A stretch of 64,000 bases of DNA, taken from assembly GCF_000020325.1 (NCBI RefSeq), contig NC_010730.1, positions 732,001 through 796,000 of the forward strand, in the 5' to 3' direction. A program made the position numbers and the translations under genes. The notes beneath the pieces were generated by a model. It was not told the DNA's origin. It saw only the letters and a program-made list of their open reading frames with translations, and did no database searches. How positions within the stretch are numbered: position 1 is the first letter of the stretch; the number at the start of each line of letters is the position of its first letter. Source of the stretch: Sulfurihydrogenibium sp. YO3AOP1 (GTDB lineage Bacteria; Aquificota; Aquificia; Aquificales; Hydrogenothermaceae). This document shows positions 8,382 to 17,099 of this stretch, piece after piece.

Positions 8382-8410
8382 TTGACAAAAATCATATTTT
8401 AGTTTAAAGT
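8382..8410 (+). promoter_or_regulatory. Sigma-70-type promoter for the bd-like oxidase operon
   Basis: TTGACA at 8382-8387 and TAAAGT at 8405-8410 are separated by 17 bases, and the start codon follows 46 bases after the -10. The next ribosome site is AGGAGGTG at 8443-8450. Confidence 0.6.
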
Positions 8411-8456
8411 GATTTTAATGTTAACTTTAATAAAATTTTAACAGGAGGTGTAAGTC

Positions 8457-9824
8457 ATGTTTGACTATCCAATTTTTGAGATGCCCGTTTTAGGGCATAG
8501 GCTCATCTTTGCGATTGATGCGATCCTCCACGTTCTCATCTCTCACGGTGCTGCGGTTGGTGGAAGCATCGTACTTGCTCTTACTCAGTGGTATGCCATC
8601 AAAACTAACGACCAGAAGCTCTATGACCTAACCTACAAAATCTTGTTTGTTCTGTTTATTGCTGCAACCGCCATCGGTGCTTTGACAGGAATAGGTATAT
8701 GGATACACGCAAACATCATAGACCCACCGGCTATTGGCTCACTGCTTAGAGTTTTCTTCTGGAAATGGTTTACAGAATGGATAGTGTTTAACGTTGAGTT
8801 AATTTTCTTACTTGCGTGGTTTTTAACTTGGAAAACGTACGGCTGGGAAAAAAGAACTAAAAATTTAAAGTTTGGAATTGTTTACGCAGTTGCAAGCTGG
8901 CTTACGATGGTTATCATCACTGCGATACTTGGATTTATGCTAACACCAGGAAACTGGCTTAAATCAGACTTTCCAGCTCAGCCAGACTATATAGCATCAC
9001 TCTTTAACCCAAGCTGGATACCATCTTTAATGTTTAGAACATTCTTTGCTATCGGCTTTGCTGCTGCAATATCAATGTACTGGACTTGGTGGTTTACAAG
9101 AAATGATTTAGCATTAAGAGAAAAAGCTGAGAGATGGTTTGGAAGAATTGTGCTTGCAACCATTCCAATTACAATTATCTTTGGATTGTGGTACTATGCA
9201 CAAATTCCTCAAGAAGCAAAAAGCTTAATGTTTGTTGCAGGATTAACAACCAAATATATTGGTCATAAAGAAATGCTGATTATAGCACTTTTTGGAGCGT
9301 TTGTTTTAATCCTTGTTGCAGTCTTTGCTTTCTACCTAAAACCAAAAGCTGTTCCGTTTGCCTTAGCGTCTTTAATGATGGTTTCTTATGTGTTCTTAGT
9401 GGCTGAGTTTGAAAGAATTAGGGAATTTGTAAGAAAGCCTTATATAATTTATGGATACATGTATGCCCATGGAATTAGAAATTTTGACGTTGCACATTTA
9501 AATAACGTTGGTGTTTTAAAGTATGCGTCTTTCGTTCCTCAACAGTACAGAGCTATTACAGAAGAAAACAAAGTTAAAGTAGGTGAGTATTTGTTTAAGC
9601 TTGAATGTAGAGTTTGCCACTCTGTAAATGGAGTAAATGCAATAACCAAGAAAGTTAAAGGTTTAGATGAGAATGCTATCTATCACAGAATAGGAGCTTT
9701 AAACTCTCCAGCAACTCCTTTTATGCCGCCATTTGTAGGAACAGATGAAGAGAGAAGAGCATTAGCAGCATACCTTGCTACATTGGTAGAGCAAAAGCAA
9801 ACCCAAACAGCAGTAAATAAATAA
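8457..9824 (+). CDS. Divergent cytochrome bd-type oxidase subunit I with C-terminal cytochrome c domain
   Basis: This 455-residue membrane protein has about nine hydrophobic segments and looks CydA-like. It has an early His in VLGHRLIFAIDAILHVLISHG, GTGIGIW-type helix sequences (GALTGIGIWIHAN), a FFWKWFTEWIVFNVELI helix, and VRKPYIIYGYM in the place of the classical GRQPW/IVYG stretch. Residues from about 370 form a cytochrome c domain with one heme site (CRVCH) and a late Met (PFMPPF) as possible axial ligand. Classical CydA lacks any c domain, so a cytochrome c rather than quinol may be the electron donor; this is inference. The next gene is a second CydA-like protein with its own c domain, 17 bases away. 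Terminal oxygen reduction, or reduction of a similar gas such as NO, is likely. Confidence 0.75.
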   Translation: MFDYPIFEMPVLGHRLIFAIDAILHVLISHGAAVGGSIVLALTQWYAIKTNDQKLYDLTYKILFVLFIAATAIGALTGIGIWIHANIIDPPAIGSLLRVFFWKWFTEWIVFNVELIFLLAWFLTWKTYGWEKRTKNLKFGIVYAVASWLTMVIITAILGFMLTPGNWLKSDFPAQPDYIASLFNPSWIPSLMFRTFFAIGFAAAISMYWTWWFTRNDLALREKAERWFGRIVLATIPITIIFGLWYYAQIPQEAKSLMFVAGLTTKYIGHKEMLIIALFGAFVLILVAVFAFYLKPKAVPFALASLMMVSYVFLVAEFERIREFVRKPYIIYGYMYAHGIRNFDVAHLNNVGVLKYASFVPQQYRAITEENKVKVGEYLFKLECRVCHSVNGVNAITKKVKGLDENAIYHRIGALNSPATPFMPPFVGTDEERRALAAYLATLVEQKQTQTAVNK

Positions 9825-9841
9825 AAACGGAGGTGGAAAAA

Positions 9842-11215
9842 ATGAATAATCCAAATAACCCAATGTTTCCTTACCTTCCCCATGATATACCTTTACCCCT
9901 TCCAACAGGTGGAATGGATGCTTTATTAGTCCCTGTTTTTCATATTCTTCTGGTTGTTTCATTCTTAGTTCACATAGTCTTCATCAACGTTTTACTTGGC
10001 TCTTCTGTTTTATCTGTGATTAACAACTGGATAGGTCATTTAAAAAATGACAAAAATTATGACAAAGTAGCATACTTACTAACTACACCTGTAACCATTA
10101 GCGAAAATATGGGGGCGTTATGGGGGGTTGCTCCTCTTTTGATTGTTAGCGTTATGTACACGGCTTTCTTTTATTCGGCTTCTGTTATGAACTCACCTCA
10201 ATGGCTCCATATAATTTGGGGAAACGTAGTAGCCTTTTTAATCTCATATCTGTACAAATTTACTTGGCACAAACTCGAAGACCATAAAGCACTGCATATC
10301 ACCATAGGTGCTATAGCTGCTATACTGTTTTTATCACTGCCTCCTGTGTTTATGTCTACGGTACAACTTTACATAACACCATCAACCTGGACGCCAAACA
10401 CTCACTTTTGGGATGTTGTTTCAAGACCTGATGTACTGTTTAGATTGGCTCACTTTTACCTTGGAGCGTTTGCAGTAAATGGCATGTTTATGCTCTTGTA
10501 CGGAGTTTATAAAAAAAGTAAAGGTCAAGATTTAGAGGCGGCAAACATCCTTATCAGACAAGGAAAAGCGTGGTTTTTAGTTCCAACTGTTTTAAACCTT
10601 TTTGTTGGAACGTTGGCATTCTTCCAATTTCCTAACTACGGAATTGAAAACTTCTATTCAAAAGGATTTGAAGTATTTATAATCATTTCAGTTGTATCCG
10701 CTCTTGGTGCGATTGCTATCTTGCTTAAAGAGTTCTTCAACGATAATATCTCACCAAAGCATGCTTATGTGGCTGCTGGATTATTGTTAGTAACGCTTAT
10801 ATCAATGGGAATAACAAGACACGGAATGAGAGTATCACTACTTGAACCGGCAATAGCACAAATGCAAAAACAAACACAGGAGTACTTAGCAGCAGTAGAA
10901 AAAGATTACAAAGAAGCAAAAACTAAGCCATCTGGAATTTCTGTTGCAGAGGCGGCTAACCTATCAGAAGGAGAAAAATTGATTGCAAAAAATGGCTGTA
11001 CAGCATGCCATGCAGTTGATACCAAAATAGTTGGACCTGCTTTTAAAGATGTTGCTAAAAAAGGATATACTGCGGACAGAATAGTAAAACTAATCTATCA
11101 GCCTGAGCCTTCAAACTGGCCTGGTTATACTCCAATGCCACCTATGACAAACGTACCAAAAGATGAGGCAGAAAAGATCGCAAAATGGATAACAGAGCTT
11201 AAAAGAAAAATCTAA
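9842..11215 (+). CDS. Second CydA-like membrane subunit with C-terminal cytochrome c domain
   Basis: The 457-residue partner of the preceding gene shows about nine membrane helices. The first carries two His (PVFHILLVVSFLVHIVF), and other His-containing helices follow (LHIIWGN, RLAHFYLGAF). A single c-type heme domain lies at about 375-457 (CTACH, and PMPPMTNVP supplying a probable Met ligand). It is the same length and plan as the subunit before it, so the complex may be built from two CydA-like halves rather than CydA plus CydB. ATG 9842 is preferred over an in-frame GTG at 9833, because GGAGGT lies seven bases before it and overlaps the GTG. A terminator follows at once. Confidence 0.72.
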   Translation: MNNPNNPMFPYLPHDIPLPLPTGGMDALLVPVFHILLVVSFLVHIVFINVLLGSSVLSVINNWIGHLKNDKNYDKVAYLLTTPVTISENMGALWGVAPLLIVSVMYTAFFYSASVMNSPQWLHIIWGNVVAFLISYLYKFTWHKLEDHKALHITIGAIAAILFLSLPPVFMSTVQLYITPSTWTPNTHFWDVVSRPDVLFRLAHFYLGAFAVNGMFMLLYGVYKKSKGQDLEAANILIRQGKAWFLVPTVLNLFVGTLAFFQFPNYGIENFYSKGFEVFIIISVVSALGAIAILLKEFFNDNISPKHAYVAAGLLLVTLISMGITRHGMRVSLLEPAIAQMQKQTQEYLAAVEKDYKEAKTKPSGISVAEAANLSEGEKLIAKNGCTACHAVDTKIVGPAFKDVAKKGYTADRIVKLIYQPEPSNWPGYTPMPPMTNVPKDEAEKIAKWITELKRKI

Positions 11216-11220
11216 GCTTT

Positions 11221-11245
11221 GAGGGTCTTTTGACCCTCTCTTTTT
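11221..11245 (+). terminator. Intrinsic terminator after the bd-like operon
   Basis: GAGGGTC at 11221-11227 pairs with GACCCTC at 11232-11238 around a four-base loop, and a T-rich tract (to 11245) follows. It starts five bases after the upstream stop codon. Confidence 0.9.
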
Positions 11246-11247
11246 CT

Positions 11248-11406
11248 TTGTTTTTACAGTTTTTAATAGCTGTATTTTTGTATTTGATATATAAAGATGC
11301 AAAAGAGATAGAAAGAAAGTTTTTTAAATGGCTATTGATTGTATACATATTTTGGGAGTTATTTCACGTAGGATATAACGTCTTACTTTTAGCTACCAAC
11401 TGGTAG
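11248..11406 (+). CDS. Possible small membrane protein (52 residues), uncertain
   Basis: A TTG at 11248 opens 52 codons ending with TAG at 11404-11406, giving FLQFLIAVFLYLIYKDAKEI and then a second hydrophobic stretch rich in Trp, His and Tyr. A terminator hairpin (11438-11461) follows, which would suit a real short transcript. Against it: there is no ATG, no ribosome site, and it begins inside or just after the previous terminator. It could be a small accessory subunit of the bd-like oxidase, or the 3' remnant of a longer gene. Confidence 0.3.
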   Translation: MFLQFLIAVFLYLIYKDAKEIERKFFKWLLIVYIFWELFHVGYNVLLLATNW

Positions 11407-11437
11407 TTGTGTTTTCTCACCACACCTCAGACTTTAG

Positions 11438-11461
11438 GACCCTTAGAGGGTCTCTCTTTTT
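11438..11461 (+). terminator. Intrinsic terminator
   Basis: GACCCT at 11438-11443 pairs with AGGGTC at 11447-11452, followed by TCTCTTTTT. It lies between the possible small membrane gene and the next operon. Confidence 0.75.
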
Positions 11462-11568
11462 AATCCCCTAAACTCTAAAATCTAACCGTTATACTTAAAT
11501 AACAACCCTTCAAGCTTTTGGTCAAAATCCTTATCATTATTCTAAATCAAACCTTAGAGGTATAGACC

Positions 11569-11877
11569 ATGAAGTGTATAAAATTAGACTACCTGTCTAT
11601 CATAAAAATAAGACCGGCTGATAATTTTGTCTATTTTGAAGGGCAAGGATGCTTTGAGACTGTTATAACCTTTAAATCTAAACAAAGCTATGAAGTGATA
11701 ATCACTTACTACTACAAAGATTTTGAAGAAAAGATAGAGGTTAAAGGTAAAAGCACTTCCAAAATCTGCATTCCTTCTGATTTGTTTAAGATAGAAATCA
11801 TCAAAAAGCCACAAGATTTGGAAGTAATAGCATCAAGCCTGAATGATTACTTTGATGAAATGTTATCTTTAAACTAA
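11569..11877 (+). CDS. Hypothetical protein, 102 residues
   Basis: ATG 11569 opens a 102-codon frame that starts MKCIKLDYLSIIKIRPADNF. The sequence alternates hydrophobic and polar residues as in a beta-rich domain (YEVIITYYYKDFEEKIEVKG) and ends in an acidic helix. There is no signal peptide or membrane span, and I do not recognise the family. It ends nine bases before the FAD oxidoreductase and looks like the first gene of an operon with that gene and the LytS-type kinase. Confidence 0.6.
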   Translation: MKCIKLDYLSIIKIRPADNFVYFEGQGCFETVITFKSKQSYEVIITYYYKDFEEKIEVKGKSTSKICIPSDLFKIEIIKKPQDLEVIASSLNDYFDEMLSLN

Positions 11878-11886
11878 GGAGAATGT

Positions 11887-13352
11887 ATGTTTGATTATGT
11901 AGTAGTTGGTGGTGGAATTGGCGGGGTGGTTTCTTACGCAATTTTAAAAAAGATAGGCAAAAAGGTGGCACTGCTTGAAAAAGAGTCATACTTAGGAGGT
12001 TGTAGTGGAACATTCAAAAGAAAGGAATATCTGTACAATGTTGGAGCTTCTACCTTAGTTGGACTACAAGACCATATGCCCCTTGGGAAAGTTTTTAAAT
12101 TCTTAAACCTTCCAAAACCAAAGGTAAAAAAGCTTGAAGTTCCAATGGTTGTATTCGCTGGAGATAAAGCTATAAAAAGATATTCAGACAGAGAAAAGGC
12201 GGTCTTAGAGCTTGAGAATAATTTCAATTATAAAAACCTAAGGTCTGTTTGGCAAAAGGTTTACTCTATCTCTGATGCTAACTGGCAGAATATTTACAAT
12301 GTGATACCCATAAATTATAAAAATCCAAAACTGCTTTTTAAAAAATTTGCCGAGAATTACAAATACTTATTAAAAGCTTTCCCCTATCATTTTAAGACTT
12401 CTTACGATTTTTTTAAAGACAATCTTGGAGATTTTGACGAGGACTTTAAAGACTTTTTAGACAATCAGATTCTGATGACATCTCAAGGATATAGTAAAGA
12501 CGTTCCTATCTCCGTTGGGTCTATGGGTTTGACGTATCCAAACCTTGACAACTACTACGTTTATGGTGGAATGGGAAAGGTTTTTGACTACTTAGTTAGT
12601 GATTACAAAAATGTTTTTTTGAAACACAAAGTGATAAAAATAAAAAAAGTAAAAGATTTTTTCCAAGTGATAACAGATAAAGAAGTCTTTGAGGCTAAGA
12701 ATGTGATTTTAAACAAAACTATATGGGATTACTGTGATTTACTTGAAGATTTTAAAGATGCTTGCATCAAAAACAGAAAAAAATATTCAAAAATCTGGTC
12801 AAGCCTGACGATATACTTTAATTTGGAAGATAGAAATAACGTAGTTGATGAGCATCGCTACCAAATAATCCATAAAGACATAAACCCTTATACCGGCAGC
12901 AACTCATTTTTTGTCTCAATCTCAGACAAAGAAGATGAAGTCCTTACAAAAGACGGAGAAAAATCTGTCATCATATCAACCCACTGTAAAATATCATTTT
13001 GGCAAGATTTAAGCAAACAAGAGTATCTTGAAAAAAAAGAGAAAGCAAAAGATTTTATTTTAAACAGGCTTTTCGAATACGTGCCAAAATTTAAAGATTG
13101 TAAGATAAAAACGTCATAGTAGGAAGTCCAAAGACTTTTCAGCGATACACCGGAAGGTATAACGGAACGGTTGGCGGAATACCGCTTATAAAAGATTACA
13201 TTCCCTTTAAGTATCCTTTTAACTTTACGCCTATAAAAGGAGTTTATTTAGTTGGAGATTCTGTTTTTCCCGGTCAAGGCTGGCCGGGTGTTATAATTGG
13301 TGTGCTTAACTTACTCCTTCAAATAGAGGATATAGATGAAATACTACATTGA
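11887..13352 (+). pseudogene. CrtI-like FAD-dependent oxidoreductase, frameshifted near 13110
   Basis: The first frame (410 codons, 11887-13119) starts with a dinucleotide-binding motif (VVVGGGIGGVVSY, then LLEKESYLGGCSGTF), typical of phytoene-desaturase/retinol-saturase-type enzymes. It stops early at 13117-13119. A second frame continues from about 13107 to TGA 13350-13352 and encodes the missing end, including IVGSPKTFQRYTGRYNG and the FAD-contact motif LVGDSVFPGQGWPGV. One extra A in the A5 run at 13104-13108 would restore a single frame of about 487 residues. This could be a real mutation, slippage or a sequencing error. The end overlaps the kinase start by 17 bases, as in an intact operon. 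Confidence 0.8.
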
Positions 13353-14328
13353 GATAAACAAAAAAGACTGGACTATAGTTTTTATCTTTGGATTGATTTT
13401 TGGCTCTATCTTGGGCGGTTTTATATCTTTAATTCTAAATATCCCTATCATTAAAGGAATGATTTCCGGGTCTATCTTTGGATTTTTCATATTTGTGTTT
13501 TCTTTTGCAATGATTAATTTCAGCAACAAAAAGATACTGCCACTACTAAGCGATAAATACTATACTTTTGTAAGTCTTTTAATGTCTTTCTTTGCCGGCT
13601 TTCTTGGAAGTCTAACAGCTTTTGAATTTATAAAAGTACTAAAATTGATAGACTTAGAATTTTCTAACAAATTTCTGTTTTATCTTAGCACAATGACAGG
13701 ACTTTTAACAATGCTAATAGGTTATCTTCTTTACATGATTGTCAACTCTAAAAAGATAGAAGAAGAGTTAAACAGATTGAACATAGAGTTAAAGCTAAAA
13801 GCCTTAGAGTATCAGATAAACCCACATTTTTTATTCAACGCTTTAAACACGCTTTCAGAGCTGGTTTATATAGACCAAAAGCTTGCAGAGAAAGGAATGT
13901 TAAAACTATCACAATTTTTAAGAATGATCATAGACGAAAATAGCATCATAACCTTACAAGATGAGCTTAAAATAGTAAAAAACTTTATCTTTATTGAAAA
14001 GTTAAGATTTCCTGCCATAGAGTTTGAGTTTAACATAGACAAAAACACCCTGTCTTTACCCGTTCCAAAAATGTCAATACAGCTTCTTGTAGAAAATGCT
14101 ATAAAACACGGACTAAAAAACAGTGGAAAAGTAATCATATCCTCATACATAAAAGATGGATGTCTTTATGTGGAAGTGAAAGATAGCGGAAAAGGTTTTG
14201 AGGAAATAATAGAGGGAACAGGTCTTAAAAATCTAAGGGAAAGGCTAAAGATATTTTTCAATGGAGAGTTAGAATATTTTTATGATGGAAAGTTTTCTAC
14301 TTTCAGATTTTTTTATAAAATCCCTTAG
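13336..14328 (+). CDS. LytS/YehU-type sensor histidine kinase
   Basis: The 330-residue protein has four membrane segments in residues 10-140 with no extracytoplasmic domain of note. A His-kinase domain of the LytS class follows: LEYQINPHFLFNALNTLSEL with phospho-His164, then the ATP domain with VENAIKHGL and the G boxes DSGKGFEE and GTGLKNLRERL. Kinases of this class pair with LytTR regulators, so the regulator at 6139-6876 is the likely partner. The start overlaps the FAD oxidoreductase end by 17 bases. The 3' end overlaps the convergent flavin-reductase-like gene by 26 bases. Confidence 0.88.
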   Translation: MKYYIEINKKDWTIVFIFGLIFGSILGGFISLILNIPIIKGMISGSIFGFFIFVFSFAMINFSNKKILPLLSDKYYTFVSLLMSFFAGFLGSLTAFEFIKVLKLIDLEFSNKFLFYLSTMTGLLTMLIGYLLYMIVNSKKIEEELNRLNIELKLKALEYQINPHFLFNALNTLSELVYIDQKLAEKGMLKLSQFLRMIIDENSIITLQDELKIVKNFIFIEKLRFPAIEFEFNIDKNTLSLPVPKMSIQLLVENAIKHGLKNSGKVIISSYIKDGCLYVEVKDSGKGFEEIIEGTGLKNLRERLKIFFNGELEYFYDGKFSTFRFFYKIP

Positions 14329-14914
14329 TGTTAAAGCAGTAGTAATTTTTTCCCATTGTTAAAGCAAGCTTGTTTTTTGGTTTTACTTTTCCTTGTTTGT
14401 ACTTTATTGCTAAAACCCTGCCAATCACAAGACAATGGTCTTGAAACTCTAATTTTTCGTAAACTTCACACTCATAGACCATAAAAGACTCTAAAATACT
14501 TTTAGAAGACACTTTTTCACTATTTGTTAGATGGATATTTTTAAGTAGGCTTAGTTTATCAACCTGGTCTCCGTGATAAGACCCTGCAATCAGAATTTCT
14601 TCAAAGTGTTCAGATGTTAGGAAGTTTATCGTAAAGTTATCTTTCAAAAGCTTATAGCTGTAATTTGTTTTGTCTATGGATATAGAGTATAGAAAAGGGT
14701 TTTTATTTACGGGTGTATGCCAACCAACGGTAAAAGGATTTTCTTCCACGACCACTATAACAAGCGGCCGTGGAACGTATCCAAGGCTGTAGCCATCTTC
14801 TGTTATTTTAAACATCTTCTTTTTGCTTACCACTTGGTCTTTTAATCCGGCAACAGCACCTAAAAACTCTTTTTGAACGTCAGCAGGTACTTTAAACTTG
14901 TTTAGGCTTTGCAA
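14303..14914 (-). CDS. Flavin reductase-like FMN-binding split-barrel protein
   Basis: The 203-residue protein matches the flavoredoxin / DIM6-NTAB type of FMN-binding split barrel: YVPRPLVIVVVEENPFTVGW, then SISIDKTNYSYKLLKDN and FTINFLTSEHFEEI, which form the FMN pocket, and VYECEVYEKLEFQDHCLVIG in the closing strand. Such proteins reduce flavin or bind FMN to transfer electrons. It starts at ATG 14914, 23 bases inside the globin gene, so the two are translationally coupled. It converges on the kinase gene with 26 bases of overlap. A similar smaller protein lies at 17100-17579. Confidence 0.78.
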   Translation of the reverse strand: MQSLNKFKVPADVQKEFLGAVAGLKDQVVSKKKMFKITEDGYSLGYVPRPLVIVVVEENPFTVGWHTPVNKNPFLYSISIDKTNYSYKLLKDNFTINFLTSEHFEEILIAGSYHGDQVDKLSLLKNIHLTNSEKVSSKSILESFMVYECEVYEKLEFQDHCLVIGRVLAIKYKQGKVKPKNKLALTMGKNYYCFNTKGFYKKI

Positions 14915-15242
14915 GTTCTACAAACCTGTTCCAATCTTTTTCTGTAATTCCAAGATTTTGATGTGCTTCTTTCATATCTTTACCCTTGTACTCGCAAGGA
15001 CCACCTGTTGCTTTACAGATAAACGCAGCTACAAGCTCTCTGTTTGTTTTGACCTTATCTTTTGACACGTTGCCGCAAAATCTTTTTAGCTGTTTGTCGT
15101 TCATCATTCTGTTTGTAAGGTCTTCAACCACTGCATCGATTACCTTTTTACCGCCAAGCTTTTCATACAGAGTTTGCTCAGCGTTAGCCAAACCAGCCGT
15201 TAAAAATGCTGCTGCTCCAACTGCTGCTAAAAACTTTTTCAT
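14892..15242 (-). CDS. Exported group 1 truncated hemoglobin
   Basis: The 116-residue protein has a classical Sec signal peptide (MKKFLAAVGAAAFLTAGLANA, cleavage near 21-22). A truncated globin follows: TLYEKLGG, a double-Gly turn (KATGGPCEYKGKDM) and the F-helix EAHQNLGIT with proximal His94, then DWNRF. Truncated globins bind O2 or NO and can oxidise NO or sense oxygen. The signal peptide places this one in the periplasm, while most characterised members are cytoplasmic. It is first in a two-gene operon with a flavin-reductase-like protein. That partner lacks a signal, so direct electron transfer between them is unlikely unless one is wrongly located. Confidence 0.85.
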   Translation of the reverse strand: MKKFLAAVGAAAFLTAGLANAEQTLYEKLGGKKVIDAVVEDLTNRMMNDKQLKRFCGNVSKDKVKTNRELVAAFICKATGGPCEYKGKDMKEAHQNLGITEKDWNRFVELAKPKQV

Positions 15243-15388
15243 AACACACCTCCCAAGATTTATTACTAGATATTCTCCAAGAAATGTTTTTTCATAATAA
15301 AGCTGATTTTTATCATATTAGATTTAAAATTTTACAAGTTATCTGCAAAAAAATTAAAATGAAAAGTAAAATAAAAATAAGTAAGTGA

Positions 15389-15565
15389 GAATGTTCCAAA
15401 ATTTTTATAAGTTTACCTTTCCTGTCATCCTGATGACTCAAGCCAGAAGGGTCTCCTTTTTTGATTTTTTCTTGATTTGAAAAGAAAAACATTAGATTTT
15501 TGGCACGGCTGCAGAATGACAGGTAAGATAATGTCTTTATCAAAATTTTTTTGGAACACCTGATA
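15389..15565. repeat. Composite palindromic repeats in the 15243-15647 gap
   Basis: Units lie at 15424-15456 (GTCATCCTGATG ... GGGTCTCC) and 15493-15520 (degenerate, ending GCAGAATGAC). Each is flanked outward by the GGAACA module: inverted at 15389-15422 (GTTCCAAAATTTTTATAAG then TTTACCTTTCC) and direct at 15537-15557 (AAAATTTTTTTGGAACACC). No gene is supported in this 405-base gap; antisense frames here are shadows. Confidence 0.8.
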
Positions 15566-15647
15566 TGTAAGTAATACTTCAGCAACTTTAGGCTTTTAGG
15601 ATGAAAAAGAGTAAAGATTAATAAACCTATGAAAAAGGAGATAATCA

Positions 15648-17015
15648 ATGGAATCAGAATTCAAAGGAAGAGTAAAGGCTTTAAACGACAGACAGTTTAA
15701 TCAATCGGGTAAATACACAATATACTGGATGTCTCACAGCCACAGGGCAAACTTTAACCATGGTCTTGAATACGCAATCAAACTATCAAATGACTACAAA
15801 AAACCATTATTAGTCTATTTTCCAATTACAGACAAATACAAATACTCAAATGCAAGATACTACAAATTTATGTTAGATGGTGTTTTAGAAGCCAAAAAGT
15901 CCATAGAAGAAAGAGGTATAAAATTTATCATAGAGAAATCAGATGGTATAGAGCAGAGAGTCATAGAGATATCAAAGAATGCCGTTGCCTTAATCACAGA
16001 TAAAGCCTACTTAAAGTATTATAGAAAGCTTTATAGTGATATAACAAAGCAATTAGATATACCATTTTACGAAGTAGAGTCTGACGTTTGCGTTCCTGTA
16101 GAGATAGCATCCCAAAAGCAAGAAGTTTACGCTTTCAACATAAGAAAAAAGATTTATGATTTATTAGATTCATATATTCTTAAATTAGAGCCAAGGGAGC
16201 CAAAGATTAAATCCGTTAATCTTGATTTTGGAATAAAGGAGTTAACTCTAAATAGTTCCTTAGAGATTTTAGATATTCTCAACATAGACAAAAGCGTTAG
16301 TTTATCACCTTTTATAGGTGGTTATAGCCAAGCAAAAAGATGCTTGAAAGAATTTATTGAAAAGAAGCTTCATAAATATAAAGAGTATAGGTCTCATCCG
16401 GAGCTTGACTATCAATCAAACCTAAGTCCTTATCTTCATTTTGGACAAATCTCGCCGATAGAAGTTGCCCTTGAAATCTTGTCAGAGTATAAAAAAGATG
16501 AAAATGTTGATAGCTTTTTTAACGAGCTGATAGCTTGGAGAGAGCTTGCAAGAAACTTTTGCTACTATAATCCAAGCTATAACCATTATGAAGGCATTCC
16601 TGACTGGGCTAAAAAAACATTAGAAGATCACAAAAACGATAAAAGAGATTATGTTTATACATTAGAAGAGTTTGAAAATGCAAAAACCCATGATGAATAC
16701 TGGAATGCTGCACAGCTTGAACTTTTAAAATCCGGAAAGATGCATAACTTCATGAGAATGTATTGGTGTAAAAAAATTATAGAATGGACACAGGACCCAA
16801 AACATGCCTTTGATATTGCATGCTATCTAAATGATAAATACGAGCTTGACGGAAGAGACCCAAACGGTTATGCCGGCATATCCTGGTGCTTTGGAACCCA
16901 TGACAGACCATGGAAAGAAAGAAAAATCTTTGGAAAAGTTAGATATATGAGCGCATCGGGTTTAGAAGCAAAGTTTGATATTAAAAAATACGTAGAAAAA
17001 GTAAAGAGTTTATGA
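15648..17015 (+). CDS. phr: Class II CPD photolyase (deoxyribodipyrimidine photo-lyase)
   Basis: The 455-residue protein follows the class II layout. It has an N-terminal alpha/beta domain (YTIYWMSHSHRANFNHGLEYA) and a helical FAD domain with LSPYLHFGQISP, ELIAWRELARNFCYY, KSGKMHNFMRMYWCKKIIEW, the signature DGRDPNGYAGISWCFG and the end HDRPWKERKIFG/VRYMSASG. It repairs cyclobutane pyrimidine dimers with light energy using FADH-. Length is normal for the class. ATG 15648 follows AAAAGGAG. A flavin-reductase-fold gene follows 84 bases later. Confidence 0.93.
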   Translation: MESEFKGRVKALNDRQFNQSGKYTIYWMSHSHRANFNHGLEYAIKLSNDYKKPLLVYFPITDKYKYSNARYYKFMLDGVLEAKKSIEERGIKFIIEKSDGIEQRVIEISKNAVALITDKAYLKYYRKLYSDITKQLDIPFYEVESDVCVPVEIASQKQEVYAFNIRKKIYDLLDSYILKLEPREPKIKSVNLDFGIKELTLNSSLEILDILNIDKSVSLSPFIGGYSQAKRCLKEFIEKKLHKYKEYRSHPELDYQSNLSPYLHFGQISPIEVALEILSEYKKDENVDSFFNELIAWRELARNFCYYNPSYNHYEGIPDWAKKTLEDHKNDKRDYVYTLEEFENAKTHDEYWNAAQLELLKSGKMHNFMRMYWCKKIIEWTQDPKHAFDIACYLNDKYELDGRDPNGYAGISWCFGTHDRPWKERKIFGKVRYMSASGLEAKFDIKKYVEKVKSL

Positions 17016-17099
17016 AAATAATGTTTAATCTTAAAAAAATGGTGTATAAAATGAAGCCATATTATGTTTAACTATTAAGAAACTTTTAAGAGGTAATAC

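Noticed and set aside
8382-8456. Pho-box-like site upstream of the bd-like oxidase
   Set aside because: A TTAAC occurs near 8421, but the paired TTAA and -10 spacing do not fit; a normal -35/-10 promoter is present instead.
15313-15648. 111-codon minus-strand frame
   Set aside because: Covers a repeat-filled gap, hydrophobic AT-rich noise, no ribosome site.
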